Assembly (NCBI RefSeq): GCF_041080835.1
Contig: NZ_CP129683.1
Span: 2,108,001 to 2,172,000, forward strand
Direction of reading: 5' to 3'
DNA: 64,000 bases
Source of the DNA: Bifidobacterium sp. WK012_4_13
GTDB taxonomy: Bacteria; Actinomycetota; Actinomycetes; Actinomycetales; Bifidobacteriaceae
The notes below the pieces were generated by a model that did not search any database, was not told where the DNA came from, and saw only the letters and a program-made list of their open reading frames with translations. How positions within the stretch are numbered: the stretch's first letter is position 1; each line of letters starts with the position of its first letter. Below are positions 41,875-50,829 of this stretch, one piece after another. The position numbers and the translations under genes are program-made.

Positions 41875-43184
41875 TGGTTTCACAGGCCTTCATGATTGTT
41901 GTGATCGTTACGATCTGGATTTCCCTGTTCATGTCCTTGACGACACTTGGCGGGGCCATACATTTTTGGCTTCGGCAGAGCAGGGAGCTGGTGTATCTCA
42001 CCGAGCTTCCGTCGTATCCGAAAGTGACGATCGTCGTACCTGCGCATAATGAGGAGATCGTAATCGCGCAGACCGTGCAGGCGATCTTGGATCTTAACTA
42101 TCCTGCAGAGCAGATCGAGATGCTGCTGTTCGCCGACAACTGCGAGGATCGAACGGCGCAGGAAATGCGCAGGATCGTCGATTCGCCTGCGTATGCCAAC
42201 AGGAATGTGAGAATAATCGAGAGAGTCGGCACGGGCGGCAAGGCAGGAGTCTTGAACGACGCCCTTTCCATCGCCGAGGGTGAATACATCGCCGTGTATG
42301 ATGCCGATGCGATGCCTGAGAGGAATGCGCTGTATTTCTTGGTTCGCAAGGCCCTTGAGGATCCCAACAGATACATGGCGGTCTTCGGCAGGAACAAGAC
42401 GCGAAATGCCGAGCAGAATTTCCTGACCAAATGCATCAATCAGGAAACCGTCGTTTCTCAGCGCATTCAGCACTGTTCGATCTGGCATATGTTCAAGATC
42501 GGCCTGATTCCAGGCACAAATTTCATCATCAACCGCTCCTTCGCGGAATCAATCGGTGGTTGGAGCAATGGAGCGCTCACGGAGGATACCGATATATCCT
42601 TCAAGATCATGCAAAGCGGCAAGTTAATAGCCTTGGCATATAACTCCGAGGCGTTCGAGCAGGAGCCTGAACACCTGCGTGATTACTATCATCAACGTAT
42701 GCGCTGGGCGAAGGGAAACTATCAGGTTGCACTCCACAACTTCAGATATTTGTTCAGGCCTGGTAATTGGAGAATCAAGTTTGAAGTGATATCGATTGCT
42801 GCCACGTTTCTATGGTTTGATGCGGCGATCGTATTATCCAATCTCATCTTCCTTATCAATCTTGGTTTTTATATTGCACAGGCATTCAATCCAGATATTT
42901 CCATCCCGTTCACATTTGGAGAGAACAACGGCCATATCATGCAAGTGCTGCTGATGAATTGGCTTCTGATGATCATCCTGTATGTGCTGCAGATTTCGGT
43001 CGCAATGTCCACCCAATACGGTCAGGCAACAACGGATCAGGTCTGGATTGCATTCGCATCGTATTTTTCATATTCGCAGTTATTCATCCTTGTCTCCATC
43101 AATGCACTGCTCTCGGTCTGCCTCGATGCTCTTCTCCATCGCAACGGAAGTGTCTGGGTAAAGACAAAGCGTTTCAACAATTAA
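41874..43184 (+). CDS. Processive GT2 polysaccharide synthase (PgaC/BcsA/PssC-like)
   Basis: A 436-residue inner-membrane glycosyltransferase. One N-terminal helix, a cytoplasmic GT-A domain, then at least three C-terminal helices. The GT2 motifs are complete: VVPAHNEE, ADNCEDRT, VYDADAMPE (DxD), LTEDTDIS (TED) and QRMRW (the Q/RxxRW acceptor motif of processive synthases). GTG at 41,874 overlaps the stop of the small peptide gene. It should polymerise a UDP-sugar on the inside and thread the chain outward. The UDP-GlcNAc 2-epimerase at the end of the operon suggests UDP-ManNAc as donor. Confidence 0.88.
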   Translation: MVSQAFMIVVIVTIWISLFMSLTTLGGAIHFWLRQSRELVYLTELPSYPKVTIVVPAHNEEIVIAQTVQAILDLNYPAEQIEMLLFADNCEDRTAQEMRRIVDSPAYANRNVRIIERVGTGGKAGVLNDALSIAEGEYIAVYDADAMPERNALYFLVRKALEDPNRYMAVFGRNKTRNAEQNFLTKCINQETVVSQRIQHCSIWHMFKIGLIPGTNFIINRSFAESIGGWSNGALTEDTDISFKIMQSGKLIALAYNSEAFEQEPEHLRDYYHQRMRWAKGNYQVALHNFRYLFRPGNWRIKFEVISIAATFLWFDAAIVLSNLIFLINLGFYIAQAFNPDISIPFTFGENNGHIMQVLLMNWLLMIILYVLQISVAMSTQYGQATTDQVWIAFASYFSYSQLFILVSINALLSVCLDALLHRNGSVWVKTKRFNN

Positions 43185-43195
43185 GGGGGGCGAAG

Positions 43196-44335
43196 GTGAA
43201 GCAATATGGGAAACGCGTGTGGATCGTCACCGTCCTGGTCACGATGCTGTATGTCGTCACCATGCTTCTGGTACGTTCTGGGAGCCCTTCCGCGTCTCAA
43301 CGGGTGATGTATGAGCAATGGAGGAGCGATTACATCATGCAGGAAAGCGATCATCGTGCCTATGTGAACACAAGCAACGACAGGAAGAATCCGATTGCGC
43401 TTTCGGAAGGACAGGGTTACGGGATGTACCTTACCGCAGCTGCCGGCGCCAAGGGATGGGCACGGCAGCAGGACTTCGATGACTTGCTGAACTACTACCT
43501 GCAATACCGCGCCGACGCTGGCAATGGGAGCGCATCTGAAACATATCTGATGAAATGGCGTCAGCATTCGAAGGGGGGTGCATGGATTAGCGAGGACAGC
43601 AGTGCGACGGATGGCGATCTCTATATCGCATACAGTCTCCTTCAGGCCAGCAAGGTCTGGCCAGGTCGCTCCGCCTATTATCTGAAGATCGAAGGCAGGT
43701 TGGCTGCTGACATATTGACGTATGAATACAATGACACGACTCATACGCTGACTGTCGGTGACTGGGCCACGAAGCAATCGAAATATTACAATCTGATGCG
43801 CACCTCAGACGTGATGCCATCGTTCTTTGCGGCACTCTACGAATCCACCCATGACCAGAGGTGGCTCACGGTCAGCGATTCGATGCTCGATCGCTTGGTG
43901 GACCTGAGTGACGAGCACAAGACGGGACTCGTTCCTGATTTTGCATGGGTGACTGCCAGCGGCGCCACTGCCGTCCAGGCCAATGCCATCGCTTCGCAGC
44001 AGGATGGCGACTATTCGTCGAATGCCTGCCGCGTGCCAATGATGTTGGCATTGAGCGATGATTCACGCGCGAGGCAGGTCGTTGCCGGACTCTTGAAATT
44101 CTTCAATGGGCGCAGCGCGGTCACGGCTGGATATTCACTTGCAGGCAAGCAGCTCAATGACTATCAGCTGAACAGTTTCACGGCTCCGCTCGCATATGCC
44201 GCCAAGCAGGATCGCAGACATCGATACGACCGTCTTCTGAACGATTGGCAGAAATTGCTTGTGGAGCCGCTGCAGGCAGACAAATATTATGATGCCACGC
44301 TCACAGTCATGGCAGTGATGGGAAAGGTTGATTAA
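43196..44335 (+). CDS. GH8-family membrane-anchored glycosidase of the exopolysaccharide operon
   Basis: A 379-residue protein with an N-terminal signal-anchor helix (VWIVTVLVTMLYVVTMLLV) and a GH8 (alpha/alpha)6 barrel. Family motifs are SEGQGYGM (proton donor E71) and ATDGDLYIAYSLL (D139). GTG at 43,196 is the start, with AAGGGGGG 6-13 nt upstream; the longer frame would overlap the synthase by 225 nt. In cellulose and Listeria pss operons a GH8 enzyme (BcsZ, PssZ) trims or releases the polymer, and overproduced PssZ disperses aggregates (family knowledge). Same role expected here. Confidence 0.87.
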   Translation: MKQYGKRVWIVTVLVTMLYVVTMLLVRSGSPSASQRVMYEQWRSDYIMQESDHRAYVNTSNDRKNPIALSEGQGYGMYLTAAAGAKGWARQQDFDDLLNYYLQYRADAGNGSASETYLMKWRQHSKGGAWISEDSSATDGDLYIAYSLLQASKVWPGRSAYYLKIEGRLAADILTYEYNDTTHTLTVGDWATKQSKYYNLMRTSDVMPSFFAALYESTHDQRWLTVSDSMLDRLVDLSDEHKTGLVPDFAWVTASGATAVQANAIASQQDGDYSSNACRVPMMLALSDDSRARQVVAGLLKFFNGRSAVTAGYSLAGKQLNDYQLNSFTAPLAYAAKQDRRHRYDRLLNDWQKLLVEPLQADKYYDATLTVMAVMGKVD

Positions 44336-44336
44336 C

Positions 44337-45452
44337 GTGCTGAAAATTATGACCATCTTTGGGACCCGGCCAGAAGCGATCAAGATGGCTCCGATCATCA
44401 AGCAAATCGAAGCCGATCCAGACATCTCCTCCATCGTCGTTGTCACCGGTCAGCATCGCAAGATGCTTCAGCAGGTTTTGGACATCTTCGATATCCGACC
44501 TGATCACGACTTGAAAATCATGGGGAAGAACCAGACGCTTGCCGAAATCACCAGCAGGGTCATTCTCGGGCTGGACCCAATTCTGAAGGACGAGCAACCG
44601 GATCTGGTTCTGGTCCATGGCGACACCACCACGACCATGGCAGCCAGTCTGAGCGCGTTCTATCAGAGGATCCCCGTGGGACATGTCGAGGCAGGGCTGA
44701 GAACATGGGATAAATACTCTCCATATCCAGAGGAGATGAATCGCATGCTGACTGACGATGTCGCCGATCTGTATTTCGCACCGACTCAGTTGAGCAAGAA
44801 CAATCTTCTGCAAGAGCATCACCCTGAATCCAGAATCTTCATCACGGGGAACACGGCCATCGATGCCATGAGATACACCATCCATGCCGACTATCACCAT
44901 GACGTGTTGACACAGATTCCCGACGGACATAGATTCATCCTTTTGACCATGCATCGCCGTGAGAATCAGGGCCAGCCAATGCGGGACACCTTTGAGGCGA
45001 TCAAGGAGGTCGTCGAGACAACGCCCAAGCTCGATGTGGTCTATCCTGTGCATCTGAGCCCCCGCGTTCAGGAAATCGCCCACGATGTGTTCGATGGCAT
45101 CGCTGGCATCCATTTGGTGCCACCGCTGGATGTCGCTGATTTCCATGGTCTGGCAGCGCAGAGCTATTTCATCATGACGGATTCCGGTGGAGTTCAGGAA
45201 GAGGCGCCATCGCTGAACAAGCCGGTGCTCGTGCTGCGTGACTCGACGGAACGGCCTGAGGGAGTGACGGCTGGAACGCTCAAGGTGGTCGGGACCAGCA
45301 CCCAGGCCGTAAAGGATGCCATGCTGGAGCTGTTGAACGATCCGGTCGAATATCGGACGATGGCGACTGCGACGAATCCATATGGTGACGGACATGCTGC
45401 CGAGCGAATCATCTCCATATGCAAGGGGGATTCGCTGCTGCGGCATCCCTGA
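44337..45452 (+). CDS. wecB: UDP-N-acetylglucosamine 2-epimerase (non-hydrolysing)
   Basis: A 371-residue enzyme interconverting UDP-GlcNAc and UDP-ManNAc. It opens KIMTIFGTRPEAIKMAPII, the family signature, and carries VVTGQHRKML, HVEAGLRT, LTMHRREN and the SGGVQEEAPSL nucleotide-binding motif. GTG at 44,337 follows GGAAAGG and lies one nt beyond the GH8 stop codon. It is the last gene of the operon; the next feature is a 24-bp inverted repeat. Its presence inside the operon strongly suggests the exported polymer contains ManNAc, though the enzyme could also serve teichoic-acid linkage synthesis. Confidence 0.93.
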   Translation: MLKIMTIFGTRPEAIKMAPIIKQIEADPDISSIVVVTGQHRKMLQQVLDIFDIRPDHDLKIMGKNQTLAEITSRVILGLDPILKDEQPDLVLVHGDTTTTMAASLSAFYQRIPVGHVEAGLRTWDKYSPYPEEMNRMLTDDVADLYFAPTQLSKNNLLQEHHPESRIFITGNTAIDAMRYTIHADYHHDVLTQIPDGHRFILLTMHRRENQGQPMRDTFEAIKEVVETTPKLDVVYPVHLSPRVQEIAHDVFDGIAGIHLVPPLDVADFHGLAAQSYFIMTDSGGVQEEAPSLNKPVLVLRDSTERPEGVTAGTLKVVGTSTQAVKDAMLELLNDPVEYRTMATATNPYGDGHAAERIISICKGDSLLRHP

Positions 45453-45491
45453 GACTGGCTGCATTGCGAGGGGTGACGGAGCATGCTGGAG

Positions 45492-45542
45492 ACTCCATCT
45501 TTCTCTTAATTTCAAACCTTGAAATTAAGAGAAAGATGGAGT
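45492..45542. repeat. Perfect 24-bp inverted repeat with 3-nt loop
   Basis: The arm starting ACTCCATCTTTCTCTTAA (45,492-45,515) is followed by ACC and its exact complement (45,519-45,542). It lies 40 nt after the epimerase stop and 75 nt before the MFS start. It lacks a GC-rich base and a trailing T run, unlike the other terminators in the window. Confidence 0.85.
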
Positions 45543-45616
45543 ATAAATGTCTTCAACCTGCTGTTCCAGGCTTAATGAAGAGTCTTGACTGTCAGGGTGC
45601 ACTCAAGGAGGAGTAC

Positions 45617-46888
45617 ATGACAAGTGAACAAATTTCAAATGGTATGAGCAACGATCTTCCACCCTCGCAATCCAAGGCAAAACGCGCGACGCTTCTGACT
45701 TCGCTGGGAGTTTCGTATCTTGGCCTGTTCATGACCTATGCGGGTCTTGTCGCCATTCTGCTTCCTCAGCAGATGACCAACCTTGACGCGTCGAACAAAG
45801 TCAACAACCTTGCCTTTGTCACGAGTCTGTCGGCAGTCGCAACGATTTTCGTTCAACCGATCGTCGGAGCGCTTTCTGACAGAACCCGTTCGAAGTTTGG
45901 ACGTCGTGCTCCCTGGATTCTTCTCGGAGGGTTTGGCGGCGGTCTATGCACCATTGCGATTCAATTTGCCAATTCGCTGTTCTGGATCGCACTTTCCTGG
46001 GTTGCGATACAGGTCTTGCTGAATGCCTTCCAAGGGCCGCTTTCCGCGATAATCTCCGACAGGGTCGAAAGCTCCGACCGAGGTCTGGCATCTGCAATGA
46101 CCGGGGTGGGAATGTCGCTTGGCGGCACCATCGGAGTTATCATCGCCGGACAGCTGCTTGAGAGAATCGGAATCGCATATACGTTCTTCGGCATTCTCGT
46201 CATGGTCATCTGCCTGTTGTTCGTCGTGTTCAATCCCGGACGTCCGAGCGACAAGGTGATTCGAGAGAAAATCAACTGGGTGGAGTTCTTCAAGGCCTTC
46301 TGGGTCAGCCCCAGACAGCATCCTGACTTTATCTGGGCGTTCCTCGGACGTTTCTTCATGGTTCTTGGATATCAGGCCGTGACCAACTATCAGCTGTATA
46401 TCATCACGGACTACATAGGTGTCGGCACAGCGCAGGCTGGCAACGTCGTGAGCATCATGAGCGTCATAACGCTGGTGACCGTCACCATCTCCACGCTCGC
46501 CGCTGGACGGCTGTCGGATAAGCTTGGCAGAAGAAAAATGTTCGTGGGCGTCGCGACGCTGTTCATAGCCGGATCCATATGCATTCCTCTCACCATGCCG
46601 ACGATCATGGGCATGTATCTTTATGGAGGTCTGCTTGGCCTGGGATATGGCGCCTATACGTCTGTGGATATGGCGATGATGGTGGATGTGCTGCCGTCGA
46701 ATGACGCAGCTGCAAAGGACCTTGGCATTCTCAATATCGCATCGAACATTCCTCAGGCGCTGACGCCGATCATTGCCGCTGGCCTGCTGAGCATGTTCGC
46801 GGACAACTATCAGGTACTGTTCATGTATTCCGCGATAGCGGCAGCATTGTCGGCGATATTTGTCATCCCAATCAAGTCGGTGAAGTAA
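45617..46888 (+). CDS. MFS sugar transporter (GPH/SLC45-like)
   Basis: A 423-residue, 12-helix major facilitator. The cytoplasmic loop 2-3 motif SDRTRSKFGRRAPWILLG is that of the sucrose/SLC45 and GPH-like proton symporters for di- and glycosides; the repeated motif DKLGRRK appears in loop 8-9. ATG at 45,617 follows AAGGAGGAG; the long frame from 45,419 runs through the 24-bp inverted repeat and is rejected. It is 9 nt upstream of a carboxylesterase gene, so the pair probably imports an esterified glycoside and removes the acyl group. Confidence 0.85.
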   Translation: MTSEQISNGMSNDLPPSQSKAKRATLLTSLGVSYLGLFMTYAGLVAILLPQQMTNLDASNKVNNLAFVTSLSAVATIFVQPIVGALSDRTRSKFGRRAPWILLGGFGGGLCTIAIQFANSLFWIALSWVAIQVLLNAFQGPLSAIISDRVESSDRGLASAMTGVGMSLGGTIGVIIAGQLLERIGIAYTFFGILVMVICLLFVVFNPGRPSDKVIREKINWVEFFKAFWVSPRQHPDFIWAFLGRFFMVLGYQAVTNYQLYIITDYIGVGTAQAGNVVSIMSVITLVTVTISTLAAGRLSDKLGRRKMFVGVATLFIAGSICIPLTMPTIMGMYLYGGLLGLGYGAYTSVDMAMMVDVLPSNDAAAKDLGILNIASNIPQALTPIIAAGLLSMFADNYQVLFMYSAIAAALSAIFVIPIKSVK

Positions 46889-46897
46889 GGAAGAACG

Positions 46898-48442
46898 ATG
46901 AGCAATACGCAAGTGCCTCAATATAACGGATTTGGGGAAGCGCCGGTAGTGATGACACAGACGGGTGCGGTGCAGGGACGATGGCAGAATGCATCCTCCG
47001 CTGAATATCTGGGCATTCCCTTTGCCGCTGCGCCAGTTGGAAGGCTTCGGTTCCTGGCACCCCAGGCCGTGGAGCCATGGAGCGGAATTCGCTCGGCCAT
47101 CGATTACGGTCCGACGCCCCAGCGTCGGCCATTCGGCCCTGTGTCGACGATTCCTGAACCGTCCATCGCGGGGGACTCAACCCTGAATGTGAACGTCTTC
47201 ACACCCGCACCCCGTGACAGGCGCGCTCACCTGCCTGTTCTGGTCTGGATACATGGAGGCGGGTATTTCGCAGGATCGCCATCCTCGTCGTGGTACAACG
47301 GCAGTGGATTCAACGCGGATGGGATCGTAACGGTTTCGCTTTCATATCGTCTGGGATTCCAAGGGTTCGGTTGGGTCGATGGGGCACCTATGAACCGGGG
47401 GCTGCTCGATCAGATTGCCGCACTCGAATGGGTGCAGCGCAACATCGAGGAATTCGGAGGGGATCCGAGCAGGGTCACGATCGCCGGTCAGTCTGCGGGT
47501 GCAGGGAGCGCGATATCGCTTATGGGCTCTCCGCGGGCAACCGGTCTGTTCCGTGCCGCGATTAGTGAATCCGCTCCATCCCACACCATCACAGTCTCTC
47601 AGGCAGAGACTGTCGGGCGGGCGCTCGCGAAGCGGATCGGTGTGCAGCCGAGCCTCGATGCATGGAGCGAGGTGAGCGAGACGACGATTCTTGACAACGA
47701 ACGCGAGTTGAACAACGTCGCGGATGTGCCTGCCGGCCCATCCAGCGCTGCAGATCTTGTCGAGCTGTTCAGGCAGGGATATGCAGGCGGAAGCAATCTG
47801 GCATATGCCCCTGTGATCGATGGCGAGGTCCTTGCGAGAACGCCCAAGGAGTCATTCTCTATGGGTGCCTCAAGCGACGTCTCTTTGCTGATGGGCAGCG
47901 TCCGCAACGAGTTCTCATTCCCAGCTCCGGGACAGACGGACTTGCAGGAAGCGCAGAGCCAGTTCAGGCAAGCCGGGTTCAGCGATGGGGCAATCGCGCA
48001 ATTCACATCGGAGGTGCATCGCATCGGGGCGGACAGGCTTGCCGGGCAGCTGCTCACGACATACATGTTCCGTGCCGGGGTTGCCGAAACCGCGAAAATG
48101 CGTCTGTCGGGAGGAGCGGGCTCAAAGACGTGGCTCTACGATTTCGCGCAGACCTCATCGATATCCAACGCCTCGATGCATTGCGACGAAATACCCTATG
48201 TCTTCGATGTCCTGGGCGATCCGAAGGTCGCATCGGTCTTGGGGCATGGACCATCTCAGTCGCTTGCAGATTCCGTGCATGGAACCTGGACTCGTCTCAT
48301 CGCTGACGGTGAGCTCGAGCAGCCAAGTGTGAACGACAGCCCATGCGGCGCAATCCAGTTCCTTGGGTCAATGCGATATGATTCCGAGGCCTATCGATTT
48401 GAGCGAGAGCTGATTGATGCGACCTCTCACACTCAAGAGTGA
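46898..48442 (+). CDS. Carboxylesterase type B
   Basis: A 514-residue cytoplasmic alpha/beta hydrolase. Features are GIPFAAAPVGRLRF near the N-terminus, the oxyanion loop VWIHGGGYFAGS, and the nucleophile Ser in GQSAGAGSA. A later His (around MHCDEIPYVF, where the E is the family acid, and GTWTRL) completes the usual set, though the exact catalytic His is not certain by eye. It resembles para-nitrobenzyl esterases. The start at 46,898 has AAGGAAG upstream. It forms an operon with the MFS carrier, and a ROK repressor is convergent with it. Confidence 0.87.
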   Translation: MSNTQVPQYNGFGEAPVVMTQTGAVQGRWQNASSAEYLGIPFAAAPVGRLRFLAPQAVEPWSGIRSAIDYGPTPQRRPFGPVSTIPEPSIAGDSTLNVNVFTPAPRDRRAHLPVLVWIHGGGYFAGSPSSSWYNGSGFNADGIVTVSLSYRLGFQGFGWVDGAPMNRGLLDQIAALEWVQRNIEEFGGDPSRVTIAGQSAGAGSAISLMGSPRATGLFRAAISESAPSHTITVSQAETVGRALAKRIGVQPSLDAWSEVSETTILDNERELNNVADVPAGPSSAADLVELFRQGYAGGSNLAYAPVIDGEVLARTPKESFSMGASSDVSLLMGSVRNEFSFPAPGQTDLQEAQSQFRQAGFSDGAIAQFTSEVHRIGADRLAGQLLTTYMFRAGVAETAKMRLSGGAGSKTWLYDFAQTSSISNASMHCDEIPYVFDVLGDPKVASVLGHGPSQSLADSVHGTWTRLIADGELEQPSVNDSPCGAIQFLGSMRYDSEAYRFERELIDATSHTQE

Positions 48443-48474
48443 CGGCAGCGCAGGGGCGTGTGGAAGTCAATTCG

Positions 48475-48509
48475 CCGGACCGAGAGAGATGATTCGACTT
48501 TCGGTCCGG
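48475..48509. terminator. Hairpin between convergent esterase and ROK genes
   Basis: CCGGACCGA pairs with TCGGTCCGG over a 17-nt loop, directly at the end of the ROK gene. It can serve both transcripts. Confidence 0.6.
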
Positions 48510-49814
48510 TCATTCCTCGCTCCACGACCAGGGGAGGTCGTTGGCGATGAGCCCTGCATTCCATAGAATGCAGCTTCTCAGACGCATCAGCGCCCCCACA
48601 GTCACTGCATCCTGGCGATAGAAACTTGGCAGAATGGCCTGTCTGCCGCGATGGCCTCTATATCCGATGCATCTTAGCGAGGGTTCGTCCAGACGCGATA
48701 TCTCCTCCACCCGATCGCAGAGATATCCACCCAGAACGATGCAGTCGGGTGTAAGCAGAACGATGATGTTGCTGAGCACCTGAATGATGCTCCGATCTGC
48801 CGCGATCAGCGTCCGATGGGCGAGTGGGATGCCTTCGCGGTCCTGTGCCATCAGGGTCGACAGGGCATGGCTGCGCCCCTTGCTCCTGTCGACATCGCCG
48901 AGATGCGCGCGCTCAAGCAACAGAGATGGGTCTGCCACGGTGACGAGGCACCCCACTCTTCCGCATGCGCAGGATCTGCCGTGGGGGTCGATCTGGAAAT
49001 GCCCGGGCTCGATTGCAGTCCCTCTCGAACCGTTGAAGATATGCCCCTGAACGATGGCCGAGCCGCCTATGCCGATATCTGACTTCAGGTAAAGGACCGT
49101 CGACGGCGCATTGGCAGGCTCCAGATTGCAGAGATGCCTGTATTCGGCCCATAGGGCTGTGTTCGCGTCATTGAACACGATGATCTTCGGCATTGCCATA
49201 TCCGATTGAAACGCATGCAGATGTTCGATGATCTCCTTGCCAAGGGGCACGGTTCCCCAGCCGAAGTCGATTGCGGCGAGAAGTGTGTCGTTGTCGTCAA
49301 AGACCGGGGCAGGGACTGCCACGCCGACGATGGGCAGGCTTCGAAATCCGAGTCGCTGCACCATCCCCATAAGTTCGAAGATCCGCAGGGCGACATATTG
49401 CGCGAAGCTGTCGACTGGTCGGTTATGGAAATCTTCCGCGTACTCTCTTTCCACGATGCGCTTGCCTGAAATGCTTTCGCAGGTGAGCTTGACCGATTCA
49501 TTGCGAAGTTCGATGGCCGCTATTGCGTATGTGCGGTCGGCCAAGGCAAGCAGCTGCTTCTTCCTGCCCGGCTCCCTGGACCTGATCTCCGGAGAGTCGC
49601 TCGGGCGAACAAGTCCGTATTCTTCCAGTTCGCGTATGAGCAGAGTGAGCGCGCCGTGCGTCAGCCCTGTCGCATTGGCGAGATATGAGCGTGAGACCCC
49701 AGGATTCCTGGCCAGTTCAGTGAGCACCAGTCCCAGATTATGGTTGCGGACATCCTTGCTGACCAGACGTTGGGACTGGTGTCGGTGAATCTGAGAAGCT
49801 GGCATGCTGCACAT
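48510..49814 (-). CDS. ROK-family transcriptional repressor
   Basis: A 434-residue NagC/XylR-type regulator. Residues ~20-85 are a MarR-like winged helix (GVSRSYLANATGLTHGALTLLIRELEEYGLV). The sugar-kinase-like domain has the zinc motif GRSCACGRVGCL and EPGHFQIDPHG, but the usual Glu after GCL is replaced (CLVTVAD), and an ATP-site DIGIGGSAI is kept. Such repressors respond to a sugar or sugar phosphate. It faces the MFS-esterase operon tail to tail and precedes the TetR gene on the same strand; targets are probably the glycoside genes around it. Confidence 0.88.
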   Translation of the reverse strand: MCSMPASQIHRHQSQRLVSKDVRNHNLGLVLTELARNPGVSRSYLANATGLTHGALTLLIRELEEYGLVRPSDSPEIRSREPGRKKQLLALADRTYAIAAIELRNESVKLTCESISGKRIVEREYAEDFHNRPVDSFAQYVALRIFELMGMVQRLGFRSLPIVGVAVPAPVFDDNDTLLAAIDFGWGTVPLGKEIIEHLHAFQSDMAMPKIIVFNDANTALWAEYRHLCNLEPANAPSTVLYLKSDIGIGGSAIVQGHIFNGSRGTAIEPGHFQIDPHGRSCACGRVGCLVTVADPSLLLERAHLGDVDRSKGRSHALSTLMAQDREGIPLAHRTLIAADRSIIQVLSNIIVLLTPDCIVLGGYLCDRVEEISRLDEPSLRCIGYRGHRGRQAILPSFYRQDAVTVGALMRLRSCILWNAGLIANDLPWSWSEE

Positions 49815-49893
49815 CCTTTTATCCTGTGCATGATATTACAAGAATCAAGGCATGACAAGCATCAACACGTGACGGTGATACGGGTGATGGCCA

Positions 49894-50502
49894 TCAACGG
49901 TATCCGTCCCATAAAGGCAGTGGAAAGAGCACGTCCGCGCACTGGGACCACATGTCGACGAGGTTCTTGCCTGGCGTGCGGAGCCAACGCAGTTGAACGC
50001 CGTCCATCATGGAGAAGGCTGCGGGCAGCAGCTTCCGTGCATCCACTCCTGCGGGGACGGACCAGGGCACCTGCAAGGCCAGTTCGACGGAATTGGATTC
50101 GCGGTGCTCAAAATACTGATGTGCAGGATGCTTCGGATTCAGAGCCTCAGCGCTCAATGTCGAGAACATGTGCACCAGCTTTGGCCGGGTAGCGTTGACA
50201 GCAACGATTCTGCTGAGGAACTGGGGAATCAATGGGCGTTCCTGACTGCGCATCGTGGAATTGATCTGAGCGGTCTGCTGGTCGTAGAGATTGTCCAGAA
50301 CTTCGCTGAGAAGCCCCTCTTTTGTGCCGACGTAATGGAGCACTCCGGCCTTGGTGAGGCCGACGCCCGTTGCGATTCTCTGCAGCGAGGTGCCGTAATA
50401 GCCATAGGTTCCGAAGGAGTCGATGGCAATTTCGAGAATGTCGCCGCGCCGGTCCCTTCTGGAATCCGATTGCTGGGAAGTGCCTTCGTTGACTGCTTTC
50501 AT
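49894..50502 (-). CDS. TetR-family regulator beside the GH3 gene
   Basis: A 202-residue repressor with the HTH at ~18-65 (RRGDILEIAIDSFGTYGYYG ... GLTKAGVLHYVGTKEGLL) and a ligand domain with LSAEALNPKHPAHQYFEHR and MDGVQLRWL. It is a paralogue of the TetR protein at 3,939-4,601. ATG at 50,502 follows AAGGAGAG; the frame reaches 50,565 without better signals. It diverges from the GH3 beta-glucosidase gene across a 327-bp gap that contains an 18-bp palindrome, so it is the probable repressor of that gene. Confidence 0.86.
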   Translation of the reverse strand: MKAVNEGTSQQSDSRRDRRGDILEIAIDSFGTYGYYGTSLQRIATGVGLTKAGVLHYVGTKEGLLSEVLDNLYDQQTAQINSTMRSQERPLIPQFLSRIVAVNATRPKLVHMFSTLSAEALNPKHPAHQYFEHRESNSVELALQVPWSVPAGVDARKLLPAAFSMMDGVQLRWLRTPGKNLVDMWSQCADVLFPLPLWDGYR

Positions 50503-50645
50503 GCCTCTGTGACTCTCCTTCCTCTGTGCCTCTCCTGCATGTGCTCGTTCTGGATTAAGCCTCATGTATCCTGTGCGCCGCTGCCGACCCTGACTCTGTG
50601 GCGGATGCGTATCGTATTTGCCCGGCAGGCCGTGATGCGGTTTTC

Positions 50646-50697
50646 AGAATATCATGATATTCTACTTAACAACCGGTTGGTAACTGATCGGGTTGTT
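50646..50697. promoter_or_regulatory. 18-bp palindrome and neighbouring dyad in the TetR-GH3 divergent promoter
   Basis: AGAATATCATGATATTCT (50,646-50,663) is a perfect palindrome. A second dyad, AACAACC ... GGTTGTT (50,668-50,674 and 50,691-50,697), lies 4 bp further. Both sit between the divergent start codons and are candidate operators for the TetR dimer or for the ROK protein. Confidence 0.6.
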
Positions 50698-50829
50698 TTC
50701 CGCCAACGGAGGCGTTCTCGACAATGAGGCCGAGCATGGCAATGCAGCACACGCAGAACGCGATAAGTAACCGAGCCATTGGGATGGATGAGAATCCATG
50801 CTAGGGCGATGCAAGGAATCGAGGGACAC

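Noticed and set aside
44307..45515. Minus-strand open frame of 402 codons opposite the UDP-GlcNAc 2-epimerase
   Set aside because: Antisense shadow with no start signal; the plus-strand epimerase is unambiguous.
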